64,000 bases of DNA from Burkholderia sp. IMCC1007 (GTDB lineage Bacteria > Pseudomonadota > Gammaproteobacteria > Burkholderiales > Burkholderiaceae): assembly GCF_027257875.1 (NCBI RefSeq), contig NZ_JAPVQY010000001.1, forward strand, positions 124,001 to 188,000, given 5' to 3'. The notes beneath the pieces were generated by a model. It saw only the letters and a program-made list of their open reading frames with translations, had not been told where the DNA came from and did not search any database. A program made the translations under genes and the position numbers. Position 1 is the stretch's first letter; the number at the start of each line of letters is the position of its first letter. Shown one piece after another: positions 33,089 to 41,511 of this stretch.

Positions 33089-33517
33089 GTGAATCATCCG
33101 GCCTATTTGATTGATACGAACGTCATCAGCGAGATCAGAAAGGGCAAGCGCACCAACCGTGGCGTGCGCGCGTTCTTCAGTCAGGCCGAGGCCGACGCAA
33201 GCCCGCTTTACCTGTCGGTCGTCACGGTGGCCGAGCTTCGGCGCGGCGTCGATCTGGTCCGTCACCGCGGCGATCACCAGCAGGCGTCGGTCCTCGAGGC
33301 CTGGATGGCGATGGTCCTGTCGGGCTATGCGTCGAACATCCTGCCGGTCGATATCGAGACCAGCCAGATGTGGGGCCATCTGCGCGTGCCCGATCCGACC
33401 CACGAACTCGACAAGCTGATCGCCGCCACCGCGCTGATCAACGATCTCACGGTGGTCACGCGCAATGTCGACGATTTCGCCCGCACCGGCGTCCGCCTGC
33501 TGAACCCGTTCGACTGA
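33089..33517 (+). CDS. VapC/FitB-type PIN toxin, antitoxin not identified
   Basis: A 142-residue PIN ribonuclease, GTG start chosen because the family begins HPAYLIDTNVISEI. Metal ligands fit: Asp9 (LIDTNV), Glu49 (VAELRRG), Asp108 (HELDKLIAATAL), Asn126/Asp128 (TRNVDDF). Codon use is host-like. Normally an antitoxin gene ends just before the toxin start; here only a 30-codon in-frame leader of odd composition (from about 32996) is present and no antitoxin domain is visible in the kilobase upstream. It may mark the right prophage junction. Confidence 0.8.
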   Translation: MNHPAYLIDTNVISEIRKGKRTNRGVRAFFSQAEADASPLYLSVVTVAELRRGVDLVRHRGDHQQASVLEAWMAMVLSGYASNILPVDIETSQMWGHLRVPDPTHELDKLIAATALINDLTVVTRNVDDFARTGVRLLNPFD

Positions 33518-33599
33518 TCAGCGTTGCCGCAGCGCGGCAACCTCCCGCCGCTTGCTTCGTTCCATCTGCCGCGTCCTACGTCGCGTATCGCCCGCTTGC

Positions 33600-33619
33600 A
33601 GCCCGTACCGCCGGGCTTT
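33600..33619 (+). terminator. Weak terminator-like hairpin after vapC
   Basis: AGCCCG (33600-33605) and CGGGCT (33612-33617) around TACCGC, followed by a short TT run. It lies 80 bp after the PIN toxin. Confidence 0.4.
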
Positions 33620-33718
33620 AGCGCGCGTCCGATTCCCGGTCGTTTCCCCGTCGGTCCCGTTCTAAAAGACCCTCCGCCTCTCGTCCCAACAGACGATGTG
33701 ACGCCATCCCCGAGCGGC

Positions 33719-33747
33719 CAGAATCCTTTCACGAACAACGGATTCTG
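33719..33747. promoter_or_regulatory. Candidate operator: 8-bp inverted repeat upstream of hsaC
   Basis: CAGAATCC (33719-33726) and GGATTCTG (33740-33747) are perfect inverted arms 13 bp apart, ending 18 bp before the ATG of the dioxygenase. Spacing and symmetry suit a dimeric repressor such as a TetR-family protein, which controls steroid genes in many bacteria. Inferred from symmetry and position. Confidence 0.5.
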
Positions 33748-33765
33748 AACCTGGAGGAGGCCGAC

Positions 33766-34662
33766 ATGATCGATGTCCGTGCACTCGGCTACGTCGTCGT
33801 CGAGGCGACCCGCGTCGACGCGTGGCGCCGCTACGCCGAAGACGTGCTGGGCATGCAGGCGCTCGACGCGCCCGACGGCGCGCTGTACCTGAAGATGGAC
33901 GAGCGCGATTTCCGCTACGTGATCGTCCCCGGCTCGACCGACCGCTATTTCGCGTCGGGCTGGGAATTGCCCGACGGCGCCGCGTTCGACGCCGCGGTGG
34001 CTGCGTTGCAGCAGGCGGGCGTCGAAGCGGTGCGCGCCACGCGCGACGACGCCGCGCTGCGCCGCGTGCAGGCGATGGCGTGGTGCACCGACCCGTCGGG
34101 CAACCGCCACGAGCTGTATTGGGGCGCGCGCTGCGACTTTCGCCGCTTCGTGTCGCCGCTGGGCGTCGCGCGTTTCGTCACGGGCGACATGGGGCTCGGC
34201 CACGCGGTGCTGCCCGCGCCGCAGTTCGACGCGACCGACGCGTTCGTGCGCGGCGTGCTCGGCTTCGAGTTGTCCGACATCTACCGCGTGAAATTCACGC
34301 CCGATCCCGCCGAACCCGAGAAGCGCATTCATTTCATGCACTGTCGCAACGCGCGCCATCACAGCGTCGCGCTGTTCGAGATGGCCGTGCCGTCGGGCTG
34401 CGTGCACGTGATGGCCGAGGTCGACTCGATGGACGAAGTCGGCCGCGCGCTCGATCGGGTGGCCGCGCACGACGTCAAGCTGTCGGCGACGCTCGGCCGG
34501 CACTGCAACGACCAGATGATCTCGTTCTACATGAAGACCCCCGGCGGCTTCGATCTCGAATACGGCTTCGGCGGCCTCACGGTCGACTGGTCGAAGCACG
34601 CGGTGTTCGAGGCGACCAAGGTGAGCCAGTGGGGCCACGACTTCAGCATCGGATACCGGTAA
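33766..34662 (+). CDS. hsaC: HsaC-like extradiol dioxygenase (VOC family)
   Basis: A 298-residue type I extradiol dioxygenase with GGAGGAG upstream. It would cleave the aromatised ring A of 3,4-dihydroxy-9,10-secoandrosta-trienedione. Two VOC halves are present; iron ligands in the C-terminal half are His146 (GLGHAVL), His198 or 199 (ARHHSVALF) and Glu265 (FDLEYG). It opens the operon with IpdAB, and KshA lies 18 kb on, which supports the steroid role over biphenyl BphC. The symbol follows the actinobacterial homologue. Confidence 0.8.
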   Translation: MIDVRALGYVVVEATRVDAWRRYAEDVLGMQALDAPDGALYLKMDERDFRYVIVPGSTDRYFASGWELPDGAAFDAAVAALQQAGVEAVRATRDDAALRRVQAMAWCTDPSGNRHELYWGARCDFRRFVSPLGVARFVTGDMGLGHAVLPAPQFDATDAFVRGVLGFELSDIYRVKFTPDPAEPEKRIHFMHCRNARHHSVALFEMAVPSGCVHVMAEVDSMDEVGRALDRVAAHDVKLSATLGRHCNDQMISFYMKTPGGFDLEYGFGGLTVDWSKHAVFEATKVSQWGHDFSIGYR

Positions 34663-34671
34663 GCCAGCACG

Positions 34672-35565
34672 ATGACGATGAAACCTCTCGACAAGACGAT
34701 GTCCGCGCGCGACGTGGTCGCGCAACTCGCCGACGGCATGACGATCGGCATCGGCGGATGGGGGCCGCGGCGCAAGCCGATGGCATTGGTGCGCGAGATC
34801 GCGCGCTCGAACCTGAAGGACCTGACGATCGTCGCGTACGGCGGCGCCGACATCGGCCTGCTGTGCGCGGCCAGCAAAGTGCGCAAGGCGGTGTTCGGCT
34901 TCGTGTCGCTCGACGTGATCCCGCTCGAACCGCATTTCCGCCGGGCCCGCGAACAGGGCCGCATCGAGGTGCTGGAGCTCGACGAAGGGATGCTGCAGCT
35001 CGGCCTGCGCGCGGCGGCCGCGCGCCTGCCGTTCCTGCCCACGCGCGCCGGCCTCGGCACCGCGCTGCTCGATCACGCACCGCAACTGCGTACGGTGCAG
35101 TCGCCGTACGACGACGGCGAGACGCTGCTCGCGATGCCGGCGATCGAACTCGACGTCGCGCTGCTGCACGCGAACGCGGCCGACCGGATGGGCAACACGC
35201 GCATCGACGGCCCCGATCCGTTCTTCGACGCGTGGATGGCGCGTGCGGCGAAGCGCTGCTACGTGTCGGCGGAAACGGTCGACGCGTCGCTCGCGAGCGA
35301 CGACCTCGACGCCGCGCGCCGCAATCCGTTCGAGCGCTCGCTCGTCACGGGCGTGGTGCACGCGCCGGGCGGCGCGCACCCGACCTCGTGCGGGCCGGCT
35401 TACGGCTGGGACCTGCCGCACCTGCGCGCGTACTGCGCAAGCGCGGAAGACGATGCGAAGACGGCGGCGTACCTGCGCGACGTGGTCGGCCAGGACGAAC
35501 GCCAGTACCTCGAAGGCGTCGGCGGCCTGTCGCACGTGACGACGCTGCCGTTGCCGATTCTGTAA
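34672..35565 (+). CDS. ipdA: CoA-transferase-like ring-opening hydrolase, alpha subunit (IpdA)
   Basis: A 297-residue class I CoA-transferase-fold subunit. With IpdB it opens steroid ring C by retro-Claisen hydrolysis of COCHEA-CoA. GMTIGIGGWGPRRKPMALVR and IVAYGGADIGLLCAASKVRK are diagnostic for IpdA over true transferases. Glu105 (LELDEG) coincides with the catalytic Glu105 reported for mycobacterial IpdA. It lies 10 bp before ipdB. Confidence 0.85.
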   Translation: MTMKPLDKTMSARDVVAQLADGMTIGIGGWGPRRKPMALVREIARSNLKDLTIVAYGGADIGLLCAASKVRKAVFGFVSLDVIPLEPHFRRAREQGRIEVLELDEGMLQLGLRAAAARLPFLPTRAGLGTALLDHAPQLRTVQSPYDDGETLLAMPAIELDVALLHANAADRMGNTRIDGPDPFFDAWMARAAKRCYVSAETVDASLASDDLDAARRNPFERSLVTGVVHAPGGAHPTSCGPAYGWDLPHLRAYCASAEDDAKTAAYLRDVVGQDERQYLEGVGGLSHVTTLPLPIL

Positions 35566-35575
35566 AGGAGCGCCT

Positions 35576-36373
35576 GTGAGCGAATCTCTCGACCATTCCC
35601 TCGCGGAACTGATGATCGTCGCGTCCGCGCGACTCTGGCGCGACGACGGCGAAGTGCTGGCGACCGGCATCGGCACGGGCCCGCGGCTCGCGGCCGGCCT
35701 CGCACGGCTCGCGTACAACAACGGGCTGATGCTGACCGACGGCGAAGCGTATCTCGTCGAGGAGCCGATTCCGCTCGGGCCGCGTCCCGACGGCTATCGC
35801 GTGAAGGCGAGCGGCTGGATGACCTACGAACGCGTGTTCGACTGTCTGTGGCACGGCCGCCGCCATGCGCTCGTGATGCCGACGCAGATCGACCGCTTCG
35901 GCCAGGCGAACATCTCGTGGCTCGGCGACGACTACGCACGCCCGAAGACGCAACTGCTCGGCGCGCGCGGCTTCCCCGGCAACTCGACGAATCACGCGAA
36001 CTCGTTCTTCGTCAGCGGCCACGGCAAGCGCACGTTCGTCGCGGGCGAAGTCGACATGGTGTGCACGGTGGGCTACAACCCGGCGCGCCGGCTGCCCGGG
36101 ATGAAGACCTTCGTCGACCTGCGCAGCATCGTCACCGATTTGTGCGTGATGGATTTCGGCGGGCCGGACCACGCGATCCGCGTGCGCTCGCTGCATCCGG
36201 GCGTGAGCTTCGACGAGGTGCAGGACGCGACCGGCTTCCCGCTGATCGCCGCGCCGGAGCTCGGCACGACGGCCGCACCGAGCGCGGAAGACCTCCGCAT
36301 CGTGCGTGCGCTCGACCCTCACAACCTGCGCGCGACGATCGTGCGCAACAACCCGGCGCCGCGCCGCGGATGA
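35576..36373 (+). CDS. ipdB: CoA-transferase-like ring-opening hydrolase, beta subunit (IpdB)
   Basis: A 265-residue partner of IpdA, starting at GTG after AAGGAG. Family motifs include LMIVASARLWRDDGEVLATG, then LTDGEAYLV, FDCLWHGRRHALVMPTQIDR and GNSTNHANSFF. The usual CoA-transferase glutamate motif (SENG) is replaced by LTDGEAY, as in IpdB. The stop overlaps an alternative ATG of the next gene. Confidence 0.85.
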   Translation: MSESLDHSLAELMIVASARLWRDDGEVLATGIGTGPRLAAGLARLAYNNGLMLTDGEAYLVEEPIPLGPRPDGYRVKASGWMTYERVFDCLWHGRRHALVMPTQIDRFGQANISWLGDDYARPKTQLLGARGFPGNSTNHANSFFVSGHGKRTFVAGEVDMVCTVGYNPARRLPGMKTFVDLRSIVTDLCVMDFGGPDHAIRVRSLHPGVSFDEVQDATGFPLIAAPELGTTAAPSAEDLRIVRALDPHNLRATIVRNNPAPRRG

Positions 36374-36381
36374 GGTCCGAT

Positions 36382-37299
36382 ATGGAAGCGACCCAGGAAA
36401 CGTTCGGCGACGGTGTCGTCGACTACGCGGTCGAGGACGGCATCGCGACGATCACGATGAACCGCCCCGAGTATCACAACGCGCAGAACTCGAAGATGAC
36501 GTATGCGCTCGACGCGGCATTCCGGCGCGCGGCGCACGACGACGCGGTGAAGGCGATCGTGCTCGCGGGCGCCGGCAAGCATTTCTCGGCGGGCCACGAC
36601 ATCGGCACGCCGGGCCGCGACATCCACGAGTCGTTCGACCGCGCATCGCTGTGGTACGACCACGTCGACAAGGAAGGCGGCGAATTCCTCTATGCGCGCG
36701 AGCAGGAAGTGTATCTCGGGATGTGCCGGCGCTGGCGCGACCTGCCGAAGCCGACCGTCGCGATGGTGCAGGGCGCGTGCATCGCGGGCGGGCTGATGCT
36801 CGCGTGGGTGTGCGACCTGATCGTCGCGTCGGAGGATGCGTTCTTCGCCGATCCGGTCGTGCGGATGGGGATTCCGGGCGTCGAGTATTTCGCGCATGCG
36901 TACGAGCTGAATCCGCGCATCGCGAAGGAATTCCTGTTTCTCGGCGAGCGGATGCCGGCGGAGCGCGCGTACCAGATGGGGATGGTCAACCGCGTGGTGC
37001 CGCGCGAGCGGCTGCGCGACGCGACCTACGCGATCGCCGCGAAGATCGCGACGATGCCGCGCCTCGGCCTCACGCTGACCAAGCAGGCGCTGAACCACGT
37101 CGAGGAACTGCAGGGCAAGCGCGCGGCAATGGACGCGGCGTTCGCATGGCATCACTTCGCGCATGCGCACAACGAGCTGGTCAGCGGCGACCGCCTCGGC
37201 GGGTACGACGCACGCAAGATGGCCAGCTCGCAGCGCAAGGCCGGCGACGAAGATCAGCGCGAAGCCGCACCGGTCGCCGTCAACGGAGCCGCCGCATGA
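36382..37299 (+). CDS. Enoyl-CoA hydratase/isomerase family protein
   Basis: A 305-residue crotonase. The ATG at 36382 has GAGG five bases upstream; an ATG at 36370 overlapping the ipdB stop is an alternative. Oxyanion-hole segments are HFSAGHDIG (residues about 70) and QGACIAGGLMLAWV (about 125). A long insert (RDIHESFDRASLWYDHVDKE) follows the first one. In KstR2-type clusters such a hydratase (EchA13-like) adds water to the enoyl-CoA made from 5-OH-HIP-CoA; the specific role is inferred. Confidence 0.8.
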   Translation: MEATQETFGDGVVDYAVEDGIATITMNRPEYHNAQNSKMTYALDAAFRRAAHDDAVKAIVLAGAGKHFSAGHDIGTPGRDIHESFDRASLWYDHVDKEGGEFLYAREQEVYLGMCRRWRDLPKPTVAMVQGACIAGGLMLAWVCDLIVASEDAFFADPVVRMGIPGVEYFAHAYELNPRIAKEFLFLGERMPAERAYQMGMVNRVVPRERLRDATYAIAAKIATMPRLGLTLTKQALNHVEELQGKRAAMDAAFAWHHFAHAHNELVSGDRLGGYDARKMASSQRKAGDEDQREAAPVAVNGAAA

Positions 37300-38408
37300 G
37301 CCCGACGCTTCAAAGCCCGCTTCAAAGCCCGCTGCATACGCCGCTGTGCGACCTGCTCGGCTGCCGCTACCCGATCGTGCAGACCGCGATGGGCTGGGTG
37401 GCCGATGCGCGGCTCGTCGCCGCCACGAGCAACGCGGGCGGCTTCGGCTTCCTGGCCGGCGCGACGCTCGAACCCGAGCAGGTCGAGGCCGAGATCCTGA
37501 AGGTGAAGTCGCTGACGGACCAGCCGTTCGGCATCAATTTCCACATGTTCCAGAAGAACGCCGCACAGGTGGTCGATCTCGCGATCAAGCACCGGCTGCG
37601 TGCGGTCAGCTACGGCCGCGGGCCGGACGCGAAGACGATCCGCCGCTTCAAGGACGCCGGCATCGTCTGCATGCCGACCGTCGGCGCGCCGAAGCATGCG
37701 GCAAAGGCGGTCGAGCTCGGCGCGGACATCGTGACGGTGCAGGGCGCGGAAGGCGGTGGCCACACCGGTTCGGTGCCGACCACGCTGCTGCTGCCGAAGG
37801 TGCTCGACGCGGTGCGGGTGCCGGTGGTCGCGGCGGGCGGCTTCTTCGACGGGCGCGGGCTGGCTGCCGCGCTCGCATACGGCGCGGCCGGTATCGCGAT
37901 GGGCACGCGTTTCCTGATGAGCGCCGAATCGCCGGTGCCGCGCGCAACGCTGGATCGTTATGTCGCGGTCGGTGACCCGGCGCGCATTCGCGTGTCGGAC
38001 GCGCTCGACGGGCTGCCGCAACGAATGATCGACAACCCGTATCTGCTGAAGCTCGAACGCTTCGGCCCGCTGCGCCGCACGTGGTTCGCGCTGAAGACGG
38101 CCGAAGCGTGGCGTCGCCAGAACGGGCTGAGCACGACGGACATGCTCGGCCTCGCGATCAAGGCGCTGCGCTCGCATGACTACACGGCGAGCCAGACGCT
38201 GATGGCGGCGAACGCGCCGTTCCTGATCCAGCGCGCGATCGTCGAGGGTCGGCCGGACGAAGGCGTGCTGCCGAGCGGCCAGGCGGCCGCGATGATCGGC
38301 GCGATCGAATCGTGCGACGCGCTGATCGCGCGGATCGTCGCGGAAGCCGGCGAGCGGCTGGATGCGCTGGCCGCGTTGCGCGGCGCGGCAGCGGTACAGG
38401 CTGCGTAA
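37296..38408 (+). CDS. ipdC: IpdC-like flavin-dependent dehydrogenase (NMO family)
   Basis: A 370-residue TIM-barrel flavoprotein of the nitronate monooxygenase superfamily. LGCRYPIVQTAMGWVADARL, GINFHMFQKNA, VTVQGAEGGGHTG and VVAAGGFFDGRGLAAALAYG form the FMN site. IpdC introduces the ring double bond in HIC-CoA to give HIEC-CoA, the substrate of EchA20. It starts on an ATGA overlap. The direct repeat of CTTCAAAGCCCG at its 5' end gives QSPLQSPL at the N-terminus. Confidence 0.85.
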   Translation: MSPTLQSPLQSPLHTPLCDLLGCRYPIVQTAMGWVADARLVAATSNAGGFGFLAGATLEPEQVEAEILKVKSLTDQPFGINFHMFQKNAAQVVDLAIKHRLRAVSYGRGPDAKTIRRFKDAGIVCMPTVGAPKHAAKAVELGADIVTVQGAEGGGHTGSVPTTLLLPKVLDAVRVPVVAAGGFFDGRGLAAALAYGAAGIAMGTRFLMSAESPVPRATLDRYVAVGDPARIRVSDALDGLPQRMIDNPYLLKLERFGPLRRTWFALKTAEAWRRQNGLSTTDMLGLAIKALRSHDYTASQTLMAANAPFLIQRAIVEGRPDEGVLPSGQAAAMIGAIESCDALIARIVAEAGERLDALAALRGAAAVQAA

Positions 38409-38433
38409 AAAACATCACAGGGAGGCTGTGGAT

Positions 38434-39243
38434 ATGACTGCATCGAATCAACCGGGCGGCGCGACGCCGTTCCGGATCGAGCGCGCCGACGGCATCGCCG
38501 AACTGGTGATCGCCCAACCGCCCGTGAACGCGCTCGATGCGCAGGGCTGGCACGCGTTGGCGCGCGCGCTCGACGCGCTCGGCGACGACGACGACGTGCG
38601 CGTGATCGTCGTGCGCGGCGAAGGCCGCGGCTTCTGCGCGGGCGTCGACATCAAGGAACTGGCCGCGCATCCGGAGCGGATCGTCGCGGTGAACGCGGGC
38701 AACTACGAGACGTTCCGCGCGGTGCACCGCAACCCGAAGCCGGTGATCGCGGCGGTGCATGGCTTCGTGCTCGGCGGCGGGATCGGCATCTGCGGCGCGG
38801 CGGACATCGTCGTCGCGGCCGACTGCGCGCGCTTCGGCGTGCCGGAGATCGACCGCGGCGCGATGGGCGGCGGCGCGCATCTGCAGCGCTTGTTCGGGGT
38901 GCAGAAGGTACGCGCGATGTACTTCACCGGCGACATGATCGACGCGGCCGAAGCCTACCGGCTTGGCGCGCTCGAGCAGGTCGTCACGCGCGACACGCTG
39001 CGCGACGCGGCGCTCGCGATCGCCCGCAAGATCGCGGCGAAAAGCCCGGCGATGGTGCGGCTCGCGAAGGAGGCGCTGAACGGCGTCGAGGACGGCGATC
39101 TCGAGGACAAATACCGCTGGGAGCAGGGCTTCACGCTGCAGGCGTACATGACGAACGACTCGACGGAAGCGCGTGCCGCGTTCGTCGAGAAGCGCGACGC
39201 GCGCTTCGACGCGCAGGCAAGCGCGCAGGAGGCACGCGCATGA
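38434..39243 (+). CDS. EchA20-like ring D hydrolase (crotonase family)
   Basis: A 269-residue crotonase with GGGAGG eight bases before the ATG. It closely follows the EchA20 pattern: GRGFCAGVDIKEL, AAVHGFVLGGGIGICGAADI, PEIDRGAMGGGAHLQRLF and the C-terminal YRWEQGFTLQAYM. EchA20 hydrolyses ring D of HIEC-CoA to COCHEA-CoA, just before IpdAB. The homologue in Comamonas is ScdY. It overlaps the next ATG by 4 bp. Confidence 0.82.
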   Translation: MTASNQPGGATPFRIERADGIAELVIAQPPVNALDAQGWHALARALDALGDDDDVRVIVVRGEGRGFCAGVDIKELAAHPERIVAVNAGNYETFRAVHRNPKPVIAAVHGFVLGGGIGICGAADIVVAADCARFGVPEIDRGAMGGGAHLQRLFGVQKVRAMYFTGDMIDAAEAYRLGALEQVVTRDTLRDAALAIARKIAAKSPAMVRLAKEALNGVEDGDLEDKYRWEQGFTLQAYMTNDSTEARAAFVEKRDARFDAQASAQEARA

Positions 39244-40409
39244 ACCTCACCTACACGCCGCAGCAACAGGCGTTCCGCGCGGAAATCCGCGAATGGCTCG
39301 CCGCGCACGTGCCGCGCGAGCGGCTGCCGAGCTTCGACACCGAGGAAGGTTTCGCCGCGCACCGCGAATGGGAGCGCACGCTGCACTCGGGGCGCTGGAG
39401 CATGGTCACGTGGCCGCGCGCGCTGGGCGGGCGCGGCTGCGACCTGATCGAGTGGCTGATCTTCGAGGAAGAGTACTGGCGCGCCGACGCACCGATGCGC
39501 GTGAACCAGAACGGCATCTTCCTGCTCGGCCCGACGCTGATGGATTTCGGCACCGACGCGCAGAAGGCGCGCTTCCTGCCCGCGATGGCGGCCGGCGAGC
39601 ACGTGTGGGCGCAGGGCTGGTCGGAACCGAACGCGGGCTCGGACATGGCCGCGATCCGCACCACCGCGATCCGCATCGGCGATGAATACGTGCTCAATGG
39701 CCAGAAGATCTGGTCGACCCGCGCGGTGTGGGCCGACTGGCTGTTCGGGCTGTTCCGCAGCGATCCGGAATCGTCGCGTCACCACGGGCTCACGTTCCTG
39801 ATGGTGCCGCTGTCGACGCCGGGCATCACGGTGCGGCCGATCCGCCAGCTGAACGGGCAGACGGGCTTCGCGGAAATCTTCTTCGACGATGTGCGGGTGC
39901 CGGTCGAGAACCGGCTCGCCGCCGAAGGCGCGGGCTGGCAGGTCGCGATGGCGACGGCCGGCTTCGAGCGCGGGCTGATGCTGCGTTCGCCCGCGCGCTT
40001 CCAGCGCACCGCGCAGGCATTGCGCGACCTGTATCTCGCGCACCGCGACAGCGCGGACCGCGATCCGACGCTGCGCGAACGCGTGGTGTCCGCATGGATG
40101 GACGCGCAGGCCTACGCGCTGTCGACCTACGCGACCGCGAGCCGGCTGCTGAAGGGCGGCCATATCGGCGCGGAGTCGAGCACCAACAAGGTGTTCTGGT
40201 CGGAGCTCGATCTGCGGATGCATCAGACGGCGCTCGACATCCTCGGCGCGCACGGCGAGGTCGTCCCGCAGACGGCCGCGCAGCACGCGACGCTCGGCCA
40301 CTGGCTCGACGGCTTCCTGTTCGCGCAGGCCGGCCCGATCTACGCGGGCACCAACGAGATCCAGCGCAACATCGTCGCCGAACGGATGCTCGGCATGCCG
40401 CGCGCGTGA
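39240..40409 (+). CDS. Acyl-CoA dehydrogenase, subunit 1 of first pair (IpdE1-like)
   Basis: A 389-residue flavoprotein. It has the full acyl-CoA dehydrogenase layout: QGWSEPNAGSDMAAIRTTAI and YVLNGQKIWSTRA in the FAD/substrate region, and YAGTNEIQRNIVAERMLGMP at the end. Steroid-type dehydrogenases are alpha2beta2 heterotetramers encoded side by side; the smaller divergent partner follows 34 bp downstream. FadE30/FadE33 (IpdE1/E2), acting on 5-OH-HIP-CoA, are the best functional match in this context. Confidence 0.82.
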   Translation: MNLTYTPQQQAFRAEIREWLAAHVPRERLPSFDTEEGFAAHREWERTLHSGRWSMVTWPRALGGRGCDLIEWLIFEEEYWRADAPMRVNQNGIFLLGPTLMDFGTDAQKARFLPAMAAGEHVWAQGWSEPNAGSDMAAIRTTAIRIGDEYVLNGQKIWSTRAVWADWLFGLFRSDPESSRHHGLTFLMVPLSTPGITVRPIRQLNGQTGFAEIFFDDVRVPVENRLAAEGAGWQVAMATAGFERGLMLRSPARFQRTAQALRDLYLAHRDSADRDPTLRERVVSAWMDAQAYALSTYATASRLLKGGHIGAESSTNKVFWSELDLRMHQTALDILGAHGEVVPQTAAQHATLGHWLDGFLFAQAGPIYAGTNEIQRNIVAERMLGMPRA

Positions 40410-40443
40410 GCGCGCCGGCGACACCTCACTGAACGGACATCGT

Positions 40444-41511
40444 ATGGATTTCGTATTCGATGAAGACCAGGAAGCGCTCGCGGACAGCGTGAAGCGCCTG
40501 CTGATGACCGAGATGACCCCGGAGCTGATCCGCGAGTTGTGGGCCACGCCGACGGGCCGCTCCGACGCGCTGTGGTCGCTGTTCGCGTCGCAGGGGCTGA
40601 CCGCCGTGTCGGTGCCCGAAGCGCACGGCGGCCTTGGCCTGACCGAAGTCGAATGGGCGCTGCTCGCGCAGACCTACGGCTACTTCGGCAGCCCCGAGCC
40701 GCTGCTCGACACGGCGCTCGTGTCGGCCGGCGTGCTCGCGCGGCTGCCCGAAAGCGACTGGCGCGATGCGCTGCTGCGCGACATCGCGGAAGGGCGCGCG
40801 CGCGTCGCGCTCGTGCATCCGGTGAACCCGTATGCGGCCGACGTGCACGTCGCGCAAACGCTGCTGTGCGAGCACCGCGGCGACCTGCATCGCGTCGATC
40901 CCGCGCAGTGCGCGTGGCGGGCGGTCGACAGCGTCGACCCGTCGCGGCGCCTGTTCACGCTCGACTGGGAACCGTCGGCGGCCACGCGCGTCGCGAGTGC
41001 CGACGATGCCGCGCCGCTGCTGAACCGTGCGCTCGATCACGGCGCGTTCGCGGTTGCCGCGCAGTTGCTCGGCCTCACGCAGCGCGTGCTCGACGTCGCG
41101 ATCGACTACAGCGCGCAGCGCAAGCAGTTCGGCAAGGCGATCGGCTCGTACCAGGCGCTCAAGCACCTGCTCGCCGACGTCGCGATCCGCTACGAGTTCG
41201 CGCGTCCGGTGGTGGCACGCGCCGCACGGGCGATCGCCGACGATCACCCGCAGCGCGCGGTGCTCGTGTCGCACGCGAAGCTCGCGGCGACCTCGGCCGC
41301 GCAACTGGCCGCGCGCCACACGATGCAGGTGCACGGCGCGATCGGCTACACGTGGGAGCTCGACCTGCAGATTTTCATGAAACGGATCTGGGCGCTGTCC
41401 GGCAGCTGGGGCGACACCGCATTCCACAAGGCCCGCGTGGCCGACGCGATCCTCGGCGACGCGTTGCCGATCGGCCCCGCGCAGACCTTCGATTTCGAGG
41501 AAACCAACTGA
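40444..41511 (+). CDS. Acyl-CoA dehydrogenase, subunit 2 of first pair (IpdE2-like)
   Basis: A 355-residue short acyl-CoA dehydrogenase. The N-terminus (FVFDEDQEALADSVKRLLMT) and C-terminus (TMQVHGAIGYTWELDLQIFM) fit; the central beta domain is reduced, as in the partner subunits of heteromeric steroid enzymes. YSAQRKQFGKAIGSYQALKH is the conserved helical motif. Its TGA overlaps the thiolase ATG by one base. Confidence 0.8.
   Translation: MDFVFDEDQEALADSVKRLLMTEMTPELIRELWATPTGRSDALWSLFASQGLTAVSVPEAHGGLGLTEVEWALLAQTYGYFGSPEPLLDTALVSAGVLARLPESDWRDALLRDIAEGRARVALVHPVNPYAADVHVAQTLLCEHRGDLHRVDPAQCAWRAVDSVDPSRRLFTLDWEPSAATRVASADDAAPLLNRALDHGAFAVAAQLLGLTQRVLDVAIDYSAQRKQFGKAIGSYQALKHLLADVAIRYEFARPVVARAARAIADDHPQRAVLVSHAKLAATSAAQLAARHTMQVHGAIGYTWELDLQIFMKRIWALSGSWGDTAFHKARVADAILGDALPIGPAQTFDFEETN

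Noticed and set aside
33766..34662. Calling this gene bphC of a biphenyl pathway.
   Set aside because: No biphenyl dioxygenase genes are nearby, while ipdAB, ipdC and kshA are; the steroid assignment fits better.
33325..35721. Long minus-strand open frame opposite hsaC and ipdA.
   Set aside because: Antisense shadow; low-complexity Arg/Val/Asp content and no start signal.
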